Shown here one piece after another: positions 52,882-60,976 of a stretch of 64,000 nucleotides of DNA. Location: contig NZ_CP036268.1 in the NCBI RefSeq assembly GCF_007744515.1, positions 1,525,702-1,589,701 on the forward strand, in the 5' to 3' direction. Origin of the DNA: Stratiformator vulcanicus. GTDB lineage: Bacteria > Planctomycetota > Planctomycetia > Planctomycetales > Planctomycetaceae. The translations under genes and the position numbers were made by a program. Below the pieces are notes generated by a model. That model did no database searches. It saw nothing but the letters and a program-made list of their open reading frames with translations, and was not told the DNA's origin. Within the stretch, counting starts at the first letter, position 1. The number at the start of each line of letters is the position of its first letter.

Positions 52882-53515
52882 TAAACGGCTCCTCATCCTC
52901 CCACCTCCAGTCCCAGTCGAAGTTCTGTTCGTCGAAGAATTCATCCCGGTCGACGAGGTCCGGGCCGCAGACCGTCTGCGGCTCAAGCACCGTGAGATTG
53001 GCATCCAGTTCGGCCTGCCACGACTTGTGATCCGTGGCTTCGAACGGATGCTCGAAGGTCACATCGGCACCGAGGTCGAGCGAGAAGCCCGGCTCGTGGC
53101 CGAAGCGAAGCCGGCCGTAGCAGCGTTCGTTCTCGGCGAGGATGAACATCACCGCCCAGTCAGCGCGGCCGAAGCAGCGGTCGAACGTCTGCTCATCCAC
53201 GCCGCTCGGTGTCGGTGAACGACCCGGATGCGTGTGAATCCAGACCCGTGCGAACTCGGCCGGGCTGCGACCGAGTTCGACCTGGGCATCGAAGAAGTCG
53301 GCCACGCCAACATCCTCCATCGACGTGAAGGCCGTCTCGCCCGTCTGCGGCACGAGGACGATGTCCTCGACGCAGAGCGGGTCGTCAGCGGGCGTGATCC
53401 CGAAGCCACTGACCTCGACATCAACGGCTTCTCTTAAGAACAGCAGCTTTGCCCAGGCGTAAGGCGTGAATCTTAAAGCGGCCGCGGAGAGATCAATCGG
53501 AGCATCCCGTCTTAT
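52841..53515 (-). CDS. JAMM/Mov34 (JAB-domain) isopeptidase-like protein
   Basis: 224 codons if initiated at the ATA at 53515; the first conventional in-frame start, GTG 53353, would delete the catalytic Glu and the first third of the fold. JAMM motif: Glu 34 in [10 protein letters not shown], then WIHTHPG (His 94, His 96), Ser 104 and Asp 107 in [10 protein letters not shown]-terminal acidic Trp-rich tail ([13 protein letters not shown]) follows. The ATA overlaps the E2 stop (ATAA) with GAGGAGG 6 bases upstream; in the decayed copy near 25001 the same position is ATG. Expected to cleave Ubl conjugates or trim the Ubl precursor. Confidence 0.8.
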   Translation of the reverse strand: MRRDAPIDLSAAALRFTPYAWAKLLFLREAVDVEVSGFGITPADDPLCVEDIVLVPQTGETAFTSMEDVGVADFFDAQVELGRSPAEFARVWIHTHPGRSPTPSGVDEQTFDRCFGRADWAVMFILAENERCYGRLRFGHEPGFSLDLGADVTFEHPFEATDHKSWQAELDANLTVLEPQTVCGPDLVDRDEFFDEQNFDWDWRWEDEEPFNAAERAGARGETY

Positions 53516-54516
53516 ACCGGCACCTCCTCTCGAACCAGTACCGAGTCGGAAGCTTCAGCCGACTCAGCAGCATTCGCTTCCGCTTCCTCGGCCGCCTGCT
53601 CGGCGAGCTCTTCTTCGAGAGCCCTCCGGCAGTCCTTGCAGTAGCCCTCGCCGTCCTCCGCACAGCCGCGACAAAGACGTTCCCCACATTCGCCATCGCA
53701 GGAGGTCACACACGCCGCACAGTAAATGCCGTCGCAGTCGACGCAGCGTTCCCGGCAGCCATCACAGATCGTCGTGGAGCAGCCTTCGCAGCCCCACGCG
53801 TCCTCTTCATCGATGCCGCTGCCGCAGTCGCCACAGCTGCATTCGGGACGGTCCCAGTCTTCAACCGAGACGTAGGGACTCGCCGAGTTATAGGTCGCAA
53901 GCACGCTGCCCACGATCTGGAAGAAGTCGGCCAGACGTCCTTCGGCAATCGCCTTCGCGATCGCCAACCGGGCGTCTCCTTCGCAGAGCGCCCCGTTCTG
54001 AACGTGCGGGTGATAGCAGTCGCTGTCACACGCCGCCGGATGCGGATCGAGAGCCTCGACAATGTAAGGCTGCGAACGGGCCAGCGACTTCCAACAGAAC
54101 TTAACCCGGAACGGACCGAGATAGAGGCCTTCCAGTTCGACCGGTTCCGTCGTGACCGAGATGATGCATGAGCCGAAATCGATCTCGACTTCCGGGAAGT
54201 CGTGTTCGAGAGCCTTCAAGTCAAGGGCGATCTCGTACGGCGACATTAATCGCTGTCCCGCGAACTCCTCGTTGAGCTGCCGTCGCTGATCGTCAAGGAC
54301 GTCGATCAGATTAATCAGTCGGCCTCGAAACTGCCGCCTGAGGCGGAGTGCCGCGAGCGGGTGCTTCAGCAATCGGGCTCGGTTACTTAATCGCAGCGAG
54401 TCACGGCACTCATCCCACATCCGCTCCGGCAATTCGACCGGGGCGTGCGCCTCGTGCCGCTGCCGGAGCCGTTCGTGCATCTTGAGAGCCGCTCGGGCGG
54501 CCTCTCTGGTCTCCAT
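53512..54516 (-). CDS. E2-like (UBC-fold) protein fused to a Cys-rich zinc-binding module
   Basis: 334 residues from ATG 54516 with AAGGAG upstream. Residues 1-85: basic helical region. Residues about 90-205: UBC-like fold, with FPEVEIDFGSCIISV, the strand-turn LYLGPFRVKF, and the E2 active-site segment HPHVQNGALCEGD with Cys 178. A helix GRLADFFQIVGSVLATYN follows. Residues 226-296: twenty cysteines in CxxC/CxC pairs (CSCGDCG, CEGCSTTICDGC, CVDCDGIYCAAC, CRGCAEDGEGYCKDC), as in RING/B-box-like treble-clef zinc modules. Acidic Ala/Glu tail. It should receive Ubl from the E1; the zinc module may act as a built-in E3. Partner of the Ubl, JAB and E1 genes. Confidence 0.8.
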   Translation of the reverse strand: METREAARAALKMHERLRQRHEAHAPVELPERMWDECRDSLRLSNRARLLKHPLAALRLRRQFRGRLINLIDVLDDQRRQLNEEFAGQRLMSPYEIALDLKALEHDFPEVEIDFGSCIISVTTEPVELEGLYLGPFRVKFCWKSLARSQPYIVEALDPHPAACDSDCYHPHVQNGALCEGDARLAIAKAIAEGRLADFFQIVGSVLATYNSASPYVSVEDWDRPECSCGDCGSGIDEEDAWGCEGCSTTICDGCRERCVDCDGIYCAACVTSCDGECGERLCRGCAEDGEGYCKDCRRALEEELAEQAAEEAEANAAESAEASDSVLVREEVPV

Positions 54517-54594
54517 AGTTGGTCTCCTTAATGAAAGCAGCCGGGCCAACGGCATGCGTCGACCCGGCTGCGGTGGTTGGTGAAAGTGAGGGCG

Positions 54595-54825
54595 TCACGC
54601 CGCGTGAACAGCTCCTTCAATCTTGGTCGGCGTAATCGAGACGCGATCGCCCTCGGTCAGTTCCTGCTCCGACGAAGCTGGGAGCCGGTTGACGCGAATG
54701 AGATAGTCCTTCGGCGAGCCGAACTGGATGTGCCTGGCGAACAGCTGCGAGGTCGTGGTGCCATCAGCCACTTCGACCCAGTCCGCGAATCCGCCACCGT
54801 CGTTGTTAATCAGCATGATCTTCAT
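54595..54825 (-). CDS. ubiquitin-like beta-grasp protein
   Basis: 76 residues: [20 protein letters not shown] then [14 protein letters not shown] (helix), [20 protein letters not shown] and [17 protein letters not shown]. The strand-strand-helix-strand-strand order and the L..GD.V...P ending match the ThiS/MoaD/ubiquitin beta-grasp fold. The usual C-terminal Gly-Gly is absent; the protein ends [10 protein letters not shown]. Trimming after the only tail Gly (IEG) by the JAMM protease would expose a Gly, but this is speculation. First main gene of the operon. Confidence 0.8.
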   Translation of the reverse strand: MKIMLINNDGGGFADWVEVADGTTTSQLFARHIQFGSPKDYLIRVNRLPASSEQELTEGDRVSITPTKIEGAVHAA

Positions 54826-54864
54826 AGGTTCGTTCCCTGGTTTAGAAATTGATGATGTTGTCAG

Positions 54865-54966
54865 TCAGCGCATGAAAAGAGCCGGCACACAGGCCAGCTC
54901 TGAGTTGGAAGACTTCGTACGGACCGATGGAGGACCGCGAGCCGCAGTTTCAGCGCAGCAGTTCAT
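54865..54966 (-). CDS. possible 33-residue leader ORF upstream of the Ubl
   Basis: ATG 54966 is preceded by AGGAGAAAAAGAT, a very good ribosome-binding site, and the frame runs 33 codons (MNCCAETAARGPPSVRTKSS...) to TGA, 40 bases before the Ubl start. No family. It could be a leader peptide or a small protein, or chance. Confidence 0.35.
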   Translation of the reverse strand: MNCCAETAARGPPSVRTKSSNSELACVPALFMR

Positions 54967-55015
54967 ATCTTTTTCTCCTGTGATGGGATGAGGTTTCGGT
55001 CTCGGAGTCTGACTC

Positions 55016-55330
55016 TCACGACCTCAGATACGTGTAGACGGTGCAAGGATGACACCCGAAAATCGCCGCGATTTCTTCGGCCGATTTACCGTCCGCTTTA
55101 AGCGTTTTGGCTCTCTTGCGTCGTTCGTCAGCCGCCCCCTTTCTTCTCTTATGAAAGTCGATTGTGATTTCACGAATCACGTCTGAGTCGGGAGAACTTC
55201 GCCGCGCGAATTCCGGCAATACAATCTTGAGGGTTCCTCGAAGGAAGCCAGTCTTTCGATCACCAATGAGCTTCAGCCGGATCGGCTCGGCGAAGATCTG
55301 CCGGAACGCGACGTAGGCGGCTGTCGTCAG
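55016..55330 (-). CDS. small HTH protein coupled to an ATPase fragment
   Basis: 104 codons if initiated at the CTG at 55330 that overlaps the TGA of the upstream ATPase gene (CTGA); no ATG exists in frame. The frame continues AAYVAFRQIFAEPIRLKLIG and ends with AKTLKADGKSAEEIAAIFGC then HPCTVYTYLRS, a resolvase-like helix-turn-helix. A start further inside (TTG 55219) is possible. Role unknown, probably an island-borne regulator. Confidence 0.5.
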   Translation of the reverse strand: MTTAAYVAFRQIFAEPIRLKLIGDRKTGFLRGTLKIVLPEFARRSSPDSDVIREITIDFHKRRKGAADERRKRAKTLKADGKSAEEIAAIFGCHPCTVYTYLRS

Positions 55331-55832
55331 TCCTTCCCCCTCGATCGACGCATTGGAATGGTGATTAGCCGAGACAGGAGCGCGGAGTCTCTCGGGGCAG
55401 AAATCGAAGCAAACACCTTTGGCCCGAAAACACTGTAGCTCTCAGGCTCGTAACCGTCTCCGTCACTACAGCGGTCGACCAATGATCCGCTACGCGATGA
55501 CCCCGACAGAAAGATCGTAATACGCTCGTCAGCCGAAATTCTTTCTATTTTGGAAAGGAATTCGGCTTGGTCGAATAGCAGCGTGCAACTGTCACGATCA
55601 AGTCGACGAAATAGTGCAGGGTTGGAACTGGCGCCAGGATGATGGCCGCGAAAGCAGCGTTTCTTCAGCCACGTAAGCATCTTGGTTTTTCCCGAGCCTC
55701 GTTCTCCAGCAAGCCGAATGTAGGGTACGGTATCAAAAAGAGGGGTGAGATACGTGAAAATCTCGAACGCTACTCGGCTAGCATCTTGTCGCTCCGCGAC
55801 GTGGCCGACAACACATCCTCCGGGCCGTCCGC
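55327..55832 (-). pseudogene. P-loop ATPase fragment (N-terminus removed by a repeat element)
   Basis: RLAGERGSGKTKMLTWLKKR is a Walker A motif; SCTLLFDQAEFLSKIERISA is the likely Walker B (LLFDQAE); FASISAPRDSALLSRLITIP is a sensor-2-like region. It resembles ATPases annotated with phage/plasmid primase or DUF3631-type proteins. The N-terminal part is missing where the 109-bp element begins at 55833. Confidence 0.6.
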
Positions 55833-55941
55833 GTGGCATGCTCACGGTACGTGAGCATGGGTGTCGAGTCCGCACGCACCGGAGACCGGAACGCTGCATG
55901 GACGCGTCTCCCTCCATGGCCACGTTCCGTGGCCATGCCAC
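55833..55941. mobile_element. 109-bp inverted-repeat element, second type
   Basis: 8-bp terminal repeats GTGGCATG/CATGCCAC, each extended by a hairpin: CATGCTCAC-GGTAC-GTGAGCATG at the left and CATGGCCAC-GTTCC-GTGGCCATG at the right. It truncates the ATPase gene. Confidence 0.7.
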
Positions 55942-56114
55942 CCGCCGCCGTAGAATATCTCGTGAGTGAGGGGCATGGGATGAATCTCCATCAAGTTTGT
56001 TGTCCCCATTGGGCTGACTACTGGCAACTGATTACATTGCTTGACGAACTTCTCAGAAACCTGTGTCAACCGACCAGTTCAGGTCGTGTCCTCATCAATG
56101 GAGTCTTGGCTCGG

Positions 56115-56750
56115 ATGACAACTCGAACCATCCTACTGTCAGTTGGGCTAATCTCTTGTTGCCCACTTTACTCCGACGCAGACGAGCAAGAGCCGCGACT
56201 TGGATTCGAGATCATTCACATCAAGTCACCGAATTCCTTCATCGTGTGGGCTACGATGGAGATCACCGAAGACGAATTCAAAGCACTGGAGATTCCGCTC
56301 GGCTGGATCAAGAATCAGCCTCGCGAGCCGGACGCAGATCGTGGCAGTTTTCGAAATTCGCCGGGGCAGACTCCGGGGACTTTCATCGACAAGGAATTGT
56401 TCGGATTTCATTGGCGACACGTTGCCACGATCACACAAATCGGGCGACGAATCGACCCGGATGGACTCCTCCAGGGTGCCGTTGTCACAAAGAGTCACGT
56501 CATGCGATTTGACTCGGGCAGAAGAATGACTTTCCTTTCTGGTCCGTCAGGGCTGCTTTACCTCCGAGTTTCCCGCGATGCCAATCGGACTGATGAAGAT
56601 CCGACGCTTCCGGACGGATGGAAATTGCTGACACAGACGGCCGAAGTGCCCATAGAGTTCGCCCTCCCCGCGAGAACGCTTGTTATTCGAGCCGACAACC
56701 AAGACTCTTTCCAGGGCCCGGTCGAACCGAAAGTCATTCCTGATAAATGA
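56115..56750 (+). CDS. secreted protein of unknown function
   Basis: 211 residues from ATG 56115 with a signal peptide (MTTRTILLSVGLISCCPLYS). The mature part, GFEIIHIKSPNSFIVWATME then DKELFGFHWRHVATITQIGR, is mixed alpha/beta with no family I recognise. Strong start choice: upstream in-frame codons run through repeat sequence. Confidence 0.55.
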   Translation: MTTRTILLSVGLISCCPLYSDADEQEPRLGFEIIHIKSPNSFIVWATMEITEDEFKALEIPLGWIKNQPREPDADRGSFRNSPGQTPGTFIDKELFGFHWRHVATITQIGRRIDPDGLLQGAVVTKSHVMRFDSGRRMTFLSGPSGLLYLRVSRDANRTDEDPTLPDGWKLLTQTAEVPIEFALPARTLVIRADNQDSFQGPVEPKVIPDK

Positions 56751-56841
56751 CTTATGAATCACCGATGGATATTCTACGGACTTCGTGTCTCCTCTTTCGC
56801 TCCGCCGGACAACGTTATTGGGGAAACGCGAATGGGGAACG

Positions 56842-57375
56842 ATGGACGCGAAATCACTGTTCGAAATTTTGATCCGCGATCACACCGATATGTTGGTTGC
56901 ATACATCCGTGCGGGGGTGCGTGATCAGCATGCTGTTGATGATCTCTTCCAGGAAACTGTCTTGACGGCTTGGAGGAGATTGGACGACTACGATCACGGC
57001 AGACCATTTGGACCATGGTTGAGAGGTATCGCCGGTAAGAATATTCTCGTTTACTATCGGAAGAATACGCGGCAAGCATCGCCGATCAACGACGACGTGT
57101 TGGAATGGCTCGATAATCGTTTTGCAGCCATCCAGTCGCTCAAAGGTGATACGCTTCATGAAAAGCTTGCGCCTCTTCGGGAATGCCTCGATGCGTTACC
57201 TGAGCCGTATCAGCGGCCAATTATGATGCGCTATACGGATGAGCTTTCACTGGCGGAGATTTCATCTTCGCTCGATGTAGCCAAGGAGACACTGAAGAAA
57301 CGGCTGCTGCGAGGCAAGGCCCGCTTGGCGGAATGCCTTGAACGCAAGTTGAAACTGGCGGAGGCGTTGACATGA
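56842..57375 (+). CDS. ECF-type sigma factor
   Basis: 177 residues from ATG 56842. Sigma-2 region: LVAYIRAGVRDQHAVDDLFQ then ETVLTAWRRLDDYDHGRPFG and WLRGIAGKNILVYYRK. Sigma-4 region: LDALPEPYQRPIMMRYTDEL and SLAEISSSLDVAKETLKKRL. Belongs to the planctomycete ECF group. The last codon overlaps the start of the next gene by 4 bases, the usual sigma/anti-sigma coupling. Confidence 0.9.
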   Translation: MDAKSLFEILIRDHTDMLVAYIRAGVRDQHAVDDLFQETVLTAWRRLDDYDHGRPFGPWLRGIAGKNILVYYRKNTRQASPINDDVLEWLDNRFAAIQSLKGDTLHEKLAPLRECLDALPEPYQRPIMMRYTDELSLAEISSSLDVAKETLKKRLLRGKARLAECLERKLKLAEALT

Positions 57376-58349
57376 GCAAACCGGATCGAACCGATAACTC
57401 GGAACGGAATGATGCGTTTGTAGAATCTCTCTTGCTGAGCGCAACTCAGACCGAGGATCATGAGGATCGTATCAGGCGGGTGATGGCGTCTATTGAAGTA
57501 GCGACGAAGACTCGTTCGGCAGGACGCAACCTTCATTCGACACGTCGGCTCCTGCGGTGGAGTTCATTGGCTGCGACCGCAGCCATCCTCCTACTCGTGC
57601 TTACCGTCTTCCAAAACGGTTCTCCGAACGTTGCCGTGGCTGCCGTTGAGCGTTCGTTAGCCGTTGCGGTCGAGCGAATTACGCGGAGCTATTCCGTTCG
57701 CGTCGAGTACCAATTGGCGGGCGGAGCTTCACTGGTCAAGACCAACAGCCTTTATGTTCAAGGCCCAGATCGATTCGTACTCAGGCATCCGACCGCTGTG
57801 AACGGGACGGAAATGAATGTCTGGCTCGGACGTAACGAAGACGAGTCTTGGGTGCTCCCGCCAATCGGGCCGGTCCTGAAAGGCGATGGCCAGATGGTGC
57901 ACCAATGGATTGACAGGCGCAATGATATCGCAACCTCATACCTGCATGTGGCGACGATTCTTGAGCGGATGGGTTCGCGAGGGTTTTCTCTTGAGTCGTT
58001 GCCCGACGAAAGCTTAACGAGAATCGACGGGCAGGTTGAGCATTGTCAGTTCATCCGAGCCACGCGTGAGAGTAACACGGATCTTGATCTGCCTGCGGAA
58101 ATCGAGCTGTGGGCGAGTCGAGAAACGGGAATGGCGATGCGCCTCATCGCCCATTGGCAGGTGCGCGAAGGCGAGACAGGTAGAGTCCTTGTCGAACTCT
58201 CTTTCCTGAGGGACGAGCCGCACCTTGCCAATAGCTGGTTCGCAGCGGAAGCACACTATGAAGGCGAACGGCCCGTAATGAATCTTCAATCGTTGGAGGA
58301 TTCTTCGCTTCCGGGGCCCGCCCCGCGAACTGTTCTGGACTTGCATTAG
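57372..58349 (+). CDS. membrane-anchored anti-sigma-like protein with a large extracytoplasmic domain
   Basis: 325 residues. Cytoplasmic N-terminus (1-55) with an acidic helical part, TM at about 57-78 (SLAATAAILLLVLTVFQNG) and a periplasmic domain of about 245 residues with beta-rich character (YQLAGGASLVKTNSLYVQGP, VEHCQFIRATRESN). No zinc-binding HxxxCxxC motif is visible, but the position and coupling to the sigma gene are typical. The domain resembles LolA/outer-membrane lipoprotein-sorting folds only loosely. Confidence 0.65.
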   Translation: MSKPDRTDNSERNDAFVESLLLSATQTEDHEDRIRRVMASIEVATKTRSAGRNLHSTRRLLRWSSLAATAAILLLVLTVFQNGSPNVAVAAVERSLAVAVERITRSYSVRVEYQLAGGASLVKTNSLYVQGPDRFVLRHPTAVNGTEMNVWLGRNEDESWVLPPIGPVLKGDGQMVHQWIDRRNDIATSYLHVATILERMGSRGFSLESLPDESLTRIDGQVEHCQFIRATRESNTDLDLPAEIELWASRETGMAMRLIAHWQVREGETGRVLVELSFLRDEPHLANSWFAAEAHYEGERPVMNLQSLEDSSLPGPAPRTVLDLH

Positions 58350-58441
58350 AACCCATGGATTTGACGTCTCTGCTGCCGCCAGCCAATACCTAATGGCGTT
58401 CGCGCGTAGTGGATCGCGTCTCTCTATCACTTGTCCCCTCA

Positions 58442-58474
58442 AAGCCTGCATCCGATTCGGTTGCAGGCTTTTTT
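58442..58474 (+). terminator. Rho-independent terminator
   Basis: Stem AAGCCTGCA/TGCAGGCTT with an 11-base loop, followed by TTTTTT. Ends the sigma/anti-sigma transcript. Confidence 0.9.
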
Positions 58475-58597
58475 CGCGATCATTGGTAATTACCGCAAAT
58501 GCTTGTCCCCATCGGAAGGCCGAAAAACAATAACTTGTGAACACCGCCGGTGCTCGTCACGAGTCTATTCGAAAAAACTCTCGAGGAAGTCCGCGAT

Positions 58598-59176
58598 ATG
58601 AATCTCACACCGAACCATAATGGTGTGCGGCAGAACTGTGTACGCCGTCTGACACAGGTCGCTTGGCTCACTCTGCTCCTTCCGTTGCTCGTCCTATCGA
58701 CGATCAATAGGGCCAAAGCTGACGATGAGCCATTGACACTCACCGGGCGATGGCAGCGACAGGCAAATGAGGAGGAAGACGCGAAGCGGGCCGAAGCGAT
58801 CAAGGAGGCCGTTCGAAATGTTCCTCGCCCATTTCAGTCCCAGGCTGCGCAGAAACTACAAAAGGCGACCTCCCCGTCGCCGGTGCTCAATATTGATGAC
58901 CAGAGGACGCAAATAACTCTCACCTTTAACGAGGAGAGTGTCACACTGCCGACCGATGGCACGACGAAGACCCTCTCCGGCAAGGCGGGGCGTGGCTCCA
59001 TTACTGCTCGGCGAAAAGATGGGCGATTGCAGGTCAGTATGCAAGGTCAGTCCGGAAGCCGAACGACCGAATACTTGCTATCGAGAGATGGGCAGTATCT
59101 CGCGACCGATATCACGATGAGCGTGCAAGCACTGAAGACGCCCATCCGCTACAGAGTGATCTATCGTCGGCAATAA
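58598..59176 (+). CDS. secreted protein of unknown function
   Basis: 192 residues from ATG 58598. Signal peptide to about residue 42 (LLPLLVLSTINRAKA). Two parts follow: a charged helix (EEEDAKRAEAIKEAVRN) and a beta-rich domain (TQITLTFNEESVTLPTDGTT, then GRLQVSMQGQSGSRTTEYLL). No family recognised. It lies between the sigma operon and the exporter genes and probably belongs to the exporter locus. Confidence 0.55.
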   Translation: MNLTPNHNGVRQNCVRRLTQVAWLTLLLPLLVLSTINRAKADDEPLTLTGRWQRQANEEEDAKRAEAIKEAVRNVPRPFQSQAAQKLQKATSPSPVLNIDDQRTQITLTFNEESVTLPTDGTTKTLSGKAGRGSITARRKDGRLQVSMQGQSGSRTTEYLLSRDGQYLATDITMSVQALKTPIRYRVIYRRQ

Positions 59177-59252
59177 GTCACAGGATGCCCTGACCCTTTG
59201 ACCTCGGTCTTACATAATCCGTTACCTGAAGAAGTGAAGAGGAAATAATGCG

Positions 59253-59720
59253 ATGAATGGAATCTCAGCATTCTCACGAAGCGGTTCGTCCGTTCGGCCA
59301 CATTTGAATCAGGTTGCCTTACCAGTTAAGGAGCAGACCACAAATCTAACGCAGAGTAGTCAATTGTCCGAAACGATATCTGGTCGCCTCGATTCACGAC
59401 TCTCGCAGTTGGGGCTTGATCAGCAAACGACGGCAGCCTTGAAGAACGATCTGGCAGACGCGTTAAAAACACACTTTGGGAAAGGAACAACATCTGATCC
59501 CAAGACCATGGCCGCCACCGTGAAAGACATTCTGGGCACTTACGGGATTTCTCCGAAGCAGGTGGCAGGGGCAGCGTCCGGCAGCAGCAGTCTTTCCCCA
59601 TCGTTCGCGTCATTTTCGACGCTTCTCGATGAGTTAGGAAATCAGTACGACGATCGTAATTCGTCAAATGCAAGTGAGGAAATCTTATCAATCTTCGAAA
59701 CCGTTGATGTCTATGCATGA
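59253..59720 (+). CDS. 155-residue protein of unknown function next to the exporter
   Basis: Starts MNGISAFSRSGSSVRPHLNQ, then a helical middle (QLSETISGRLDSRLSQLGLD, ALKNDLADALKTHFGK) and a Ser/Gly/Ala-rich C-terminal half ending ILSIFETVDVYA. No signal peptide. It directly precedes the exporter genes (19 bases to the MacA-like gene), which makes it a candidate substrate or accessory protein, but no evidence beyond position exists. Confidence 0.5.
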   Translation: MNGISAFSRSGSSVRPHLNQVALPVKEQTTNLTQSSQLSETISGRLDSRLSQLGLDQQTTAALKNDLADALKTHFGKGTTSDPKTMAATVKDILGTYGISPKQVAGAASGSSSLSPSFASFSTLLDELGNQYDDRNSSNASEEILSIFETVDVYA

Positions 59721-59738
59721 AGAATTAGGCGAGGACCT

Positions 59739-60956
59739 ATGAGCGACACAGACCGCAGCCCGGAAGAAGATGTATTGAGGACGTTGAGAAAGGCTCGTCG
59801 TTGGCATGGTTCGACGCGTCTGTACCTGTTATTGCTGATTGTTGGGATATGCTTTGTCAGCCTTCAAGCCGTAGCACGCTGGCATGCGTCCGCGCCCTTG
59901 CAGTACCGGACCGTGACAGTCTCGCGCGGGGACCTCGAAATCACCGTTAATGCGACGGGCACACTTGAACCGGTCAACTCCGTTGACATTGGCTGTGAGA
60001 TTTCTGGATCGATCGAAGAGGTGCATGTCGACTTTAATGAGCGGGTGGAAGCGGGCGATGTGCTGATCACTCTCGACACGGACGAGTTGGAGGCCCAAGT
60101 TGCGCGCTCCCGCGCGTCTCTCGCCGTTTCCCAGGCGGACTTGCGTCAGGCGGAAGCGACGCTGCTGGAATCGAAACAAACTCTCGCACGAATTCAACAC
60201 CTCAGGGAACGGAAGACCCTTACCCAGCAAGACCTGGACACAGCCATCGCAAACGTCGCACGGGCGGAGGCTTCGTTGGCCGGAGCGGACAGTCAAATCA
60301 TGGTCGCCCGGGCCACGCTGGACGGCGACTTGACGAAGCTCCGAAAGTCGCGTGTGCACTCTCCCATCGACGGAATGGTACTGACACGTGCCGTAGAACC
60401 CGGGCAGACCATTGCCGCGACGTTTCAGACCCCGATTTTATTGACGTTGGCGGAAGATCTAAGCCAAATGAAGTTGCTGGTCGACATTGACGAAGCTGAC
60501 GTGGGGACTGTACGGGAAGGGCAAAAGGCCACATTCGCGATCGACGCTTATCCCGGGGAGAACTTTCCCGCAAGAATCACTTCCTTGCGGTATGCTCCGA
60601 AACGGACCCAAGATGTCGTGACGTATGAAGCGGTTCTAGAGGTCGACAACAGTTCGCTGAAGCTGCGACCCGGGATGACGGCGGTTGCGGATATTGTGAC
60701 CGCCCGAGCGGAGAGCGCGTTACTTGTCCCCAACGCGGCGTTGAGGTTCACACCCGAATCAGACACGGAGTTCGAATGGGTGACTCTCGGCAACACGCGT
60801 GACGCCGCCGACGGGCAGGCGGTTTGGATCTTACGAGACAATAAGCCCTACCGGATAAAGGTCGAAACCGGACGTTCCGACGGTCGCCGGACCGAGATCA
60901 TTTCGGGTGAGTTGAGCCCGGGGACTGCAATCATTGTCGATACTATTGGTTCTTAA
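59739..60956 (+). CDS. MacA-like periplasmic adaptor (HlyD/RND family)
   Basis: 405 residues. TM at about 28-46. Lipoyl half VNATGTLEPVNSVDIGCEIS with GSIEEVHVDFNERVEAGDVL, a coiled-coil hairpin (about 120-190), the second half VHSPIDGMVLTRAVEPGQTI and a beta-barrel/MP domain. Pairs with the following ABC ATPase and permease genes to make a MacAB-type tripartite exporter; an outer-membrane TolC-like gene is not nearby. Confidence 0.85.
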   Translation: MSDTDRSPEEDVLRTLRKARRWHGSTRLYLLLLIVGICFVSLQAVARWHASAPLQYRTVTVSRGDLEITVNATGTLEPVNSVDIGCEISGSIEEVHVDFNERVEAGDVLITLDTDELEAQVARSRASLAVSQADLRQAEATLLESKQTLARIQHLRERKTLTQQDLDTAIANVARAEASLAGADSQIMVARATLDGDLTKLRKSRVHSPIDGMVLTRAVEPGQTIAATFQTPILLTLAEDLSQMKLLVDIDEADVGTVREGQKATFAIDAYPGENFPARITSLRYAPKRTQDVVTYEAVLEVDNSSLKLRPGMTAVADIVTARAESALLVPNAALRFTPESDTEFEWVTLGNTRDAADGQAVWILRDNKPYRIKVETGRSDGRRTEIISGELSPGTAIIVDTIGS

Positions 60957-60976
60957 GACCTGCTGGGAAAGTTCCG

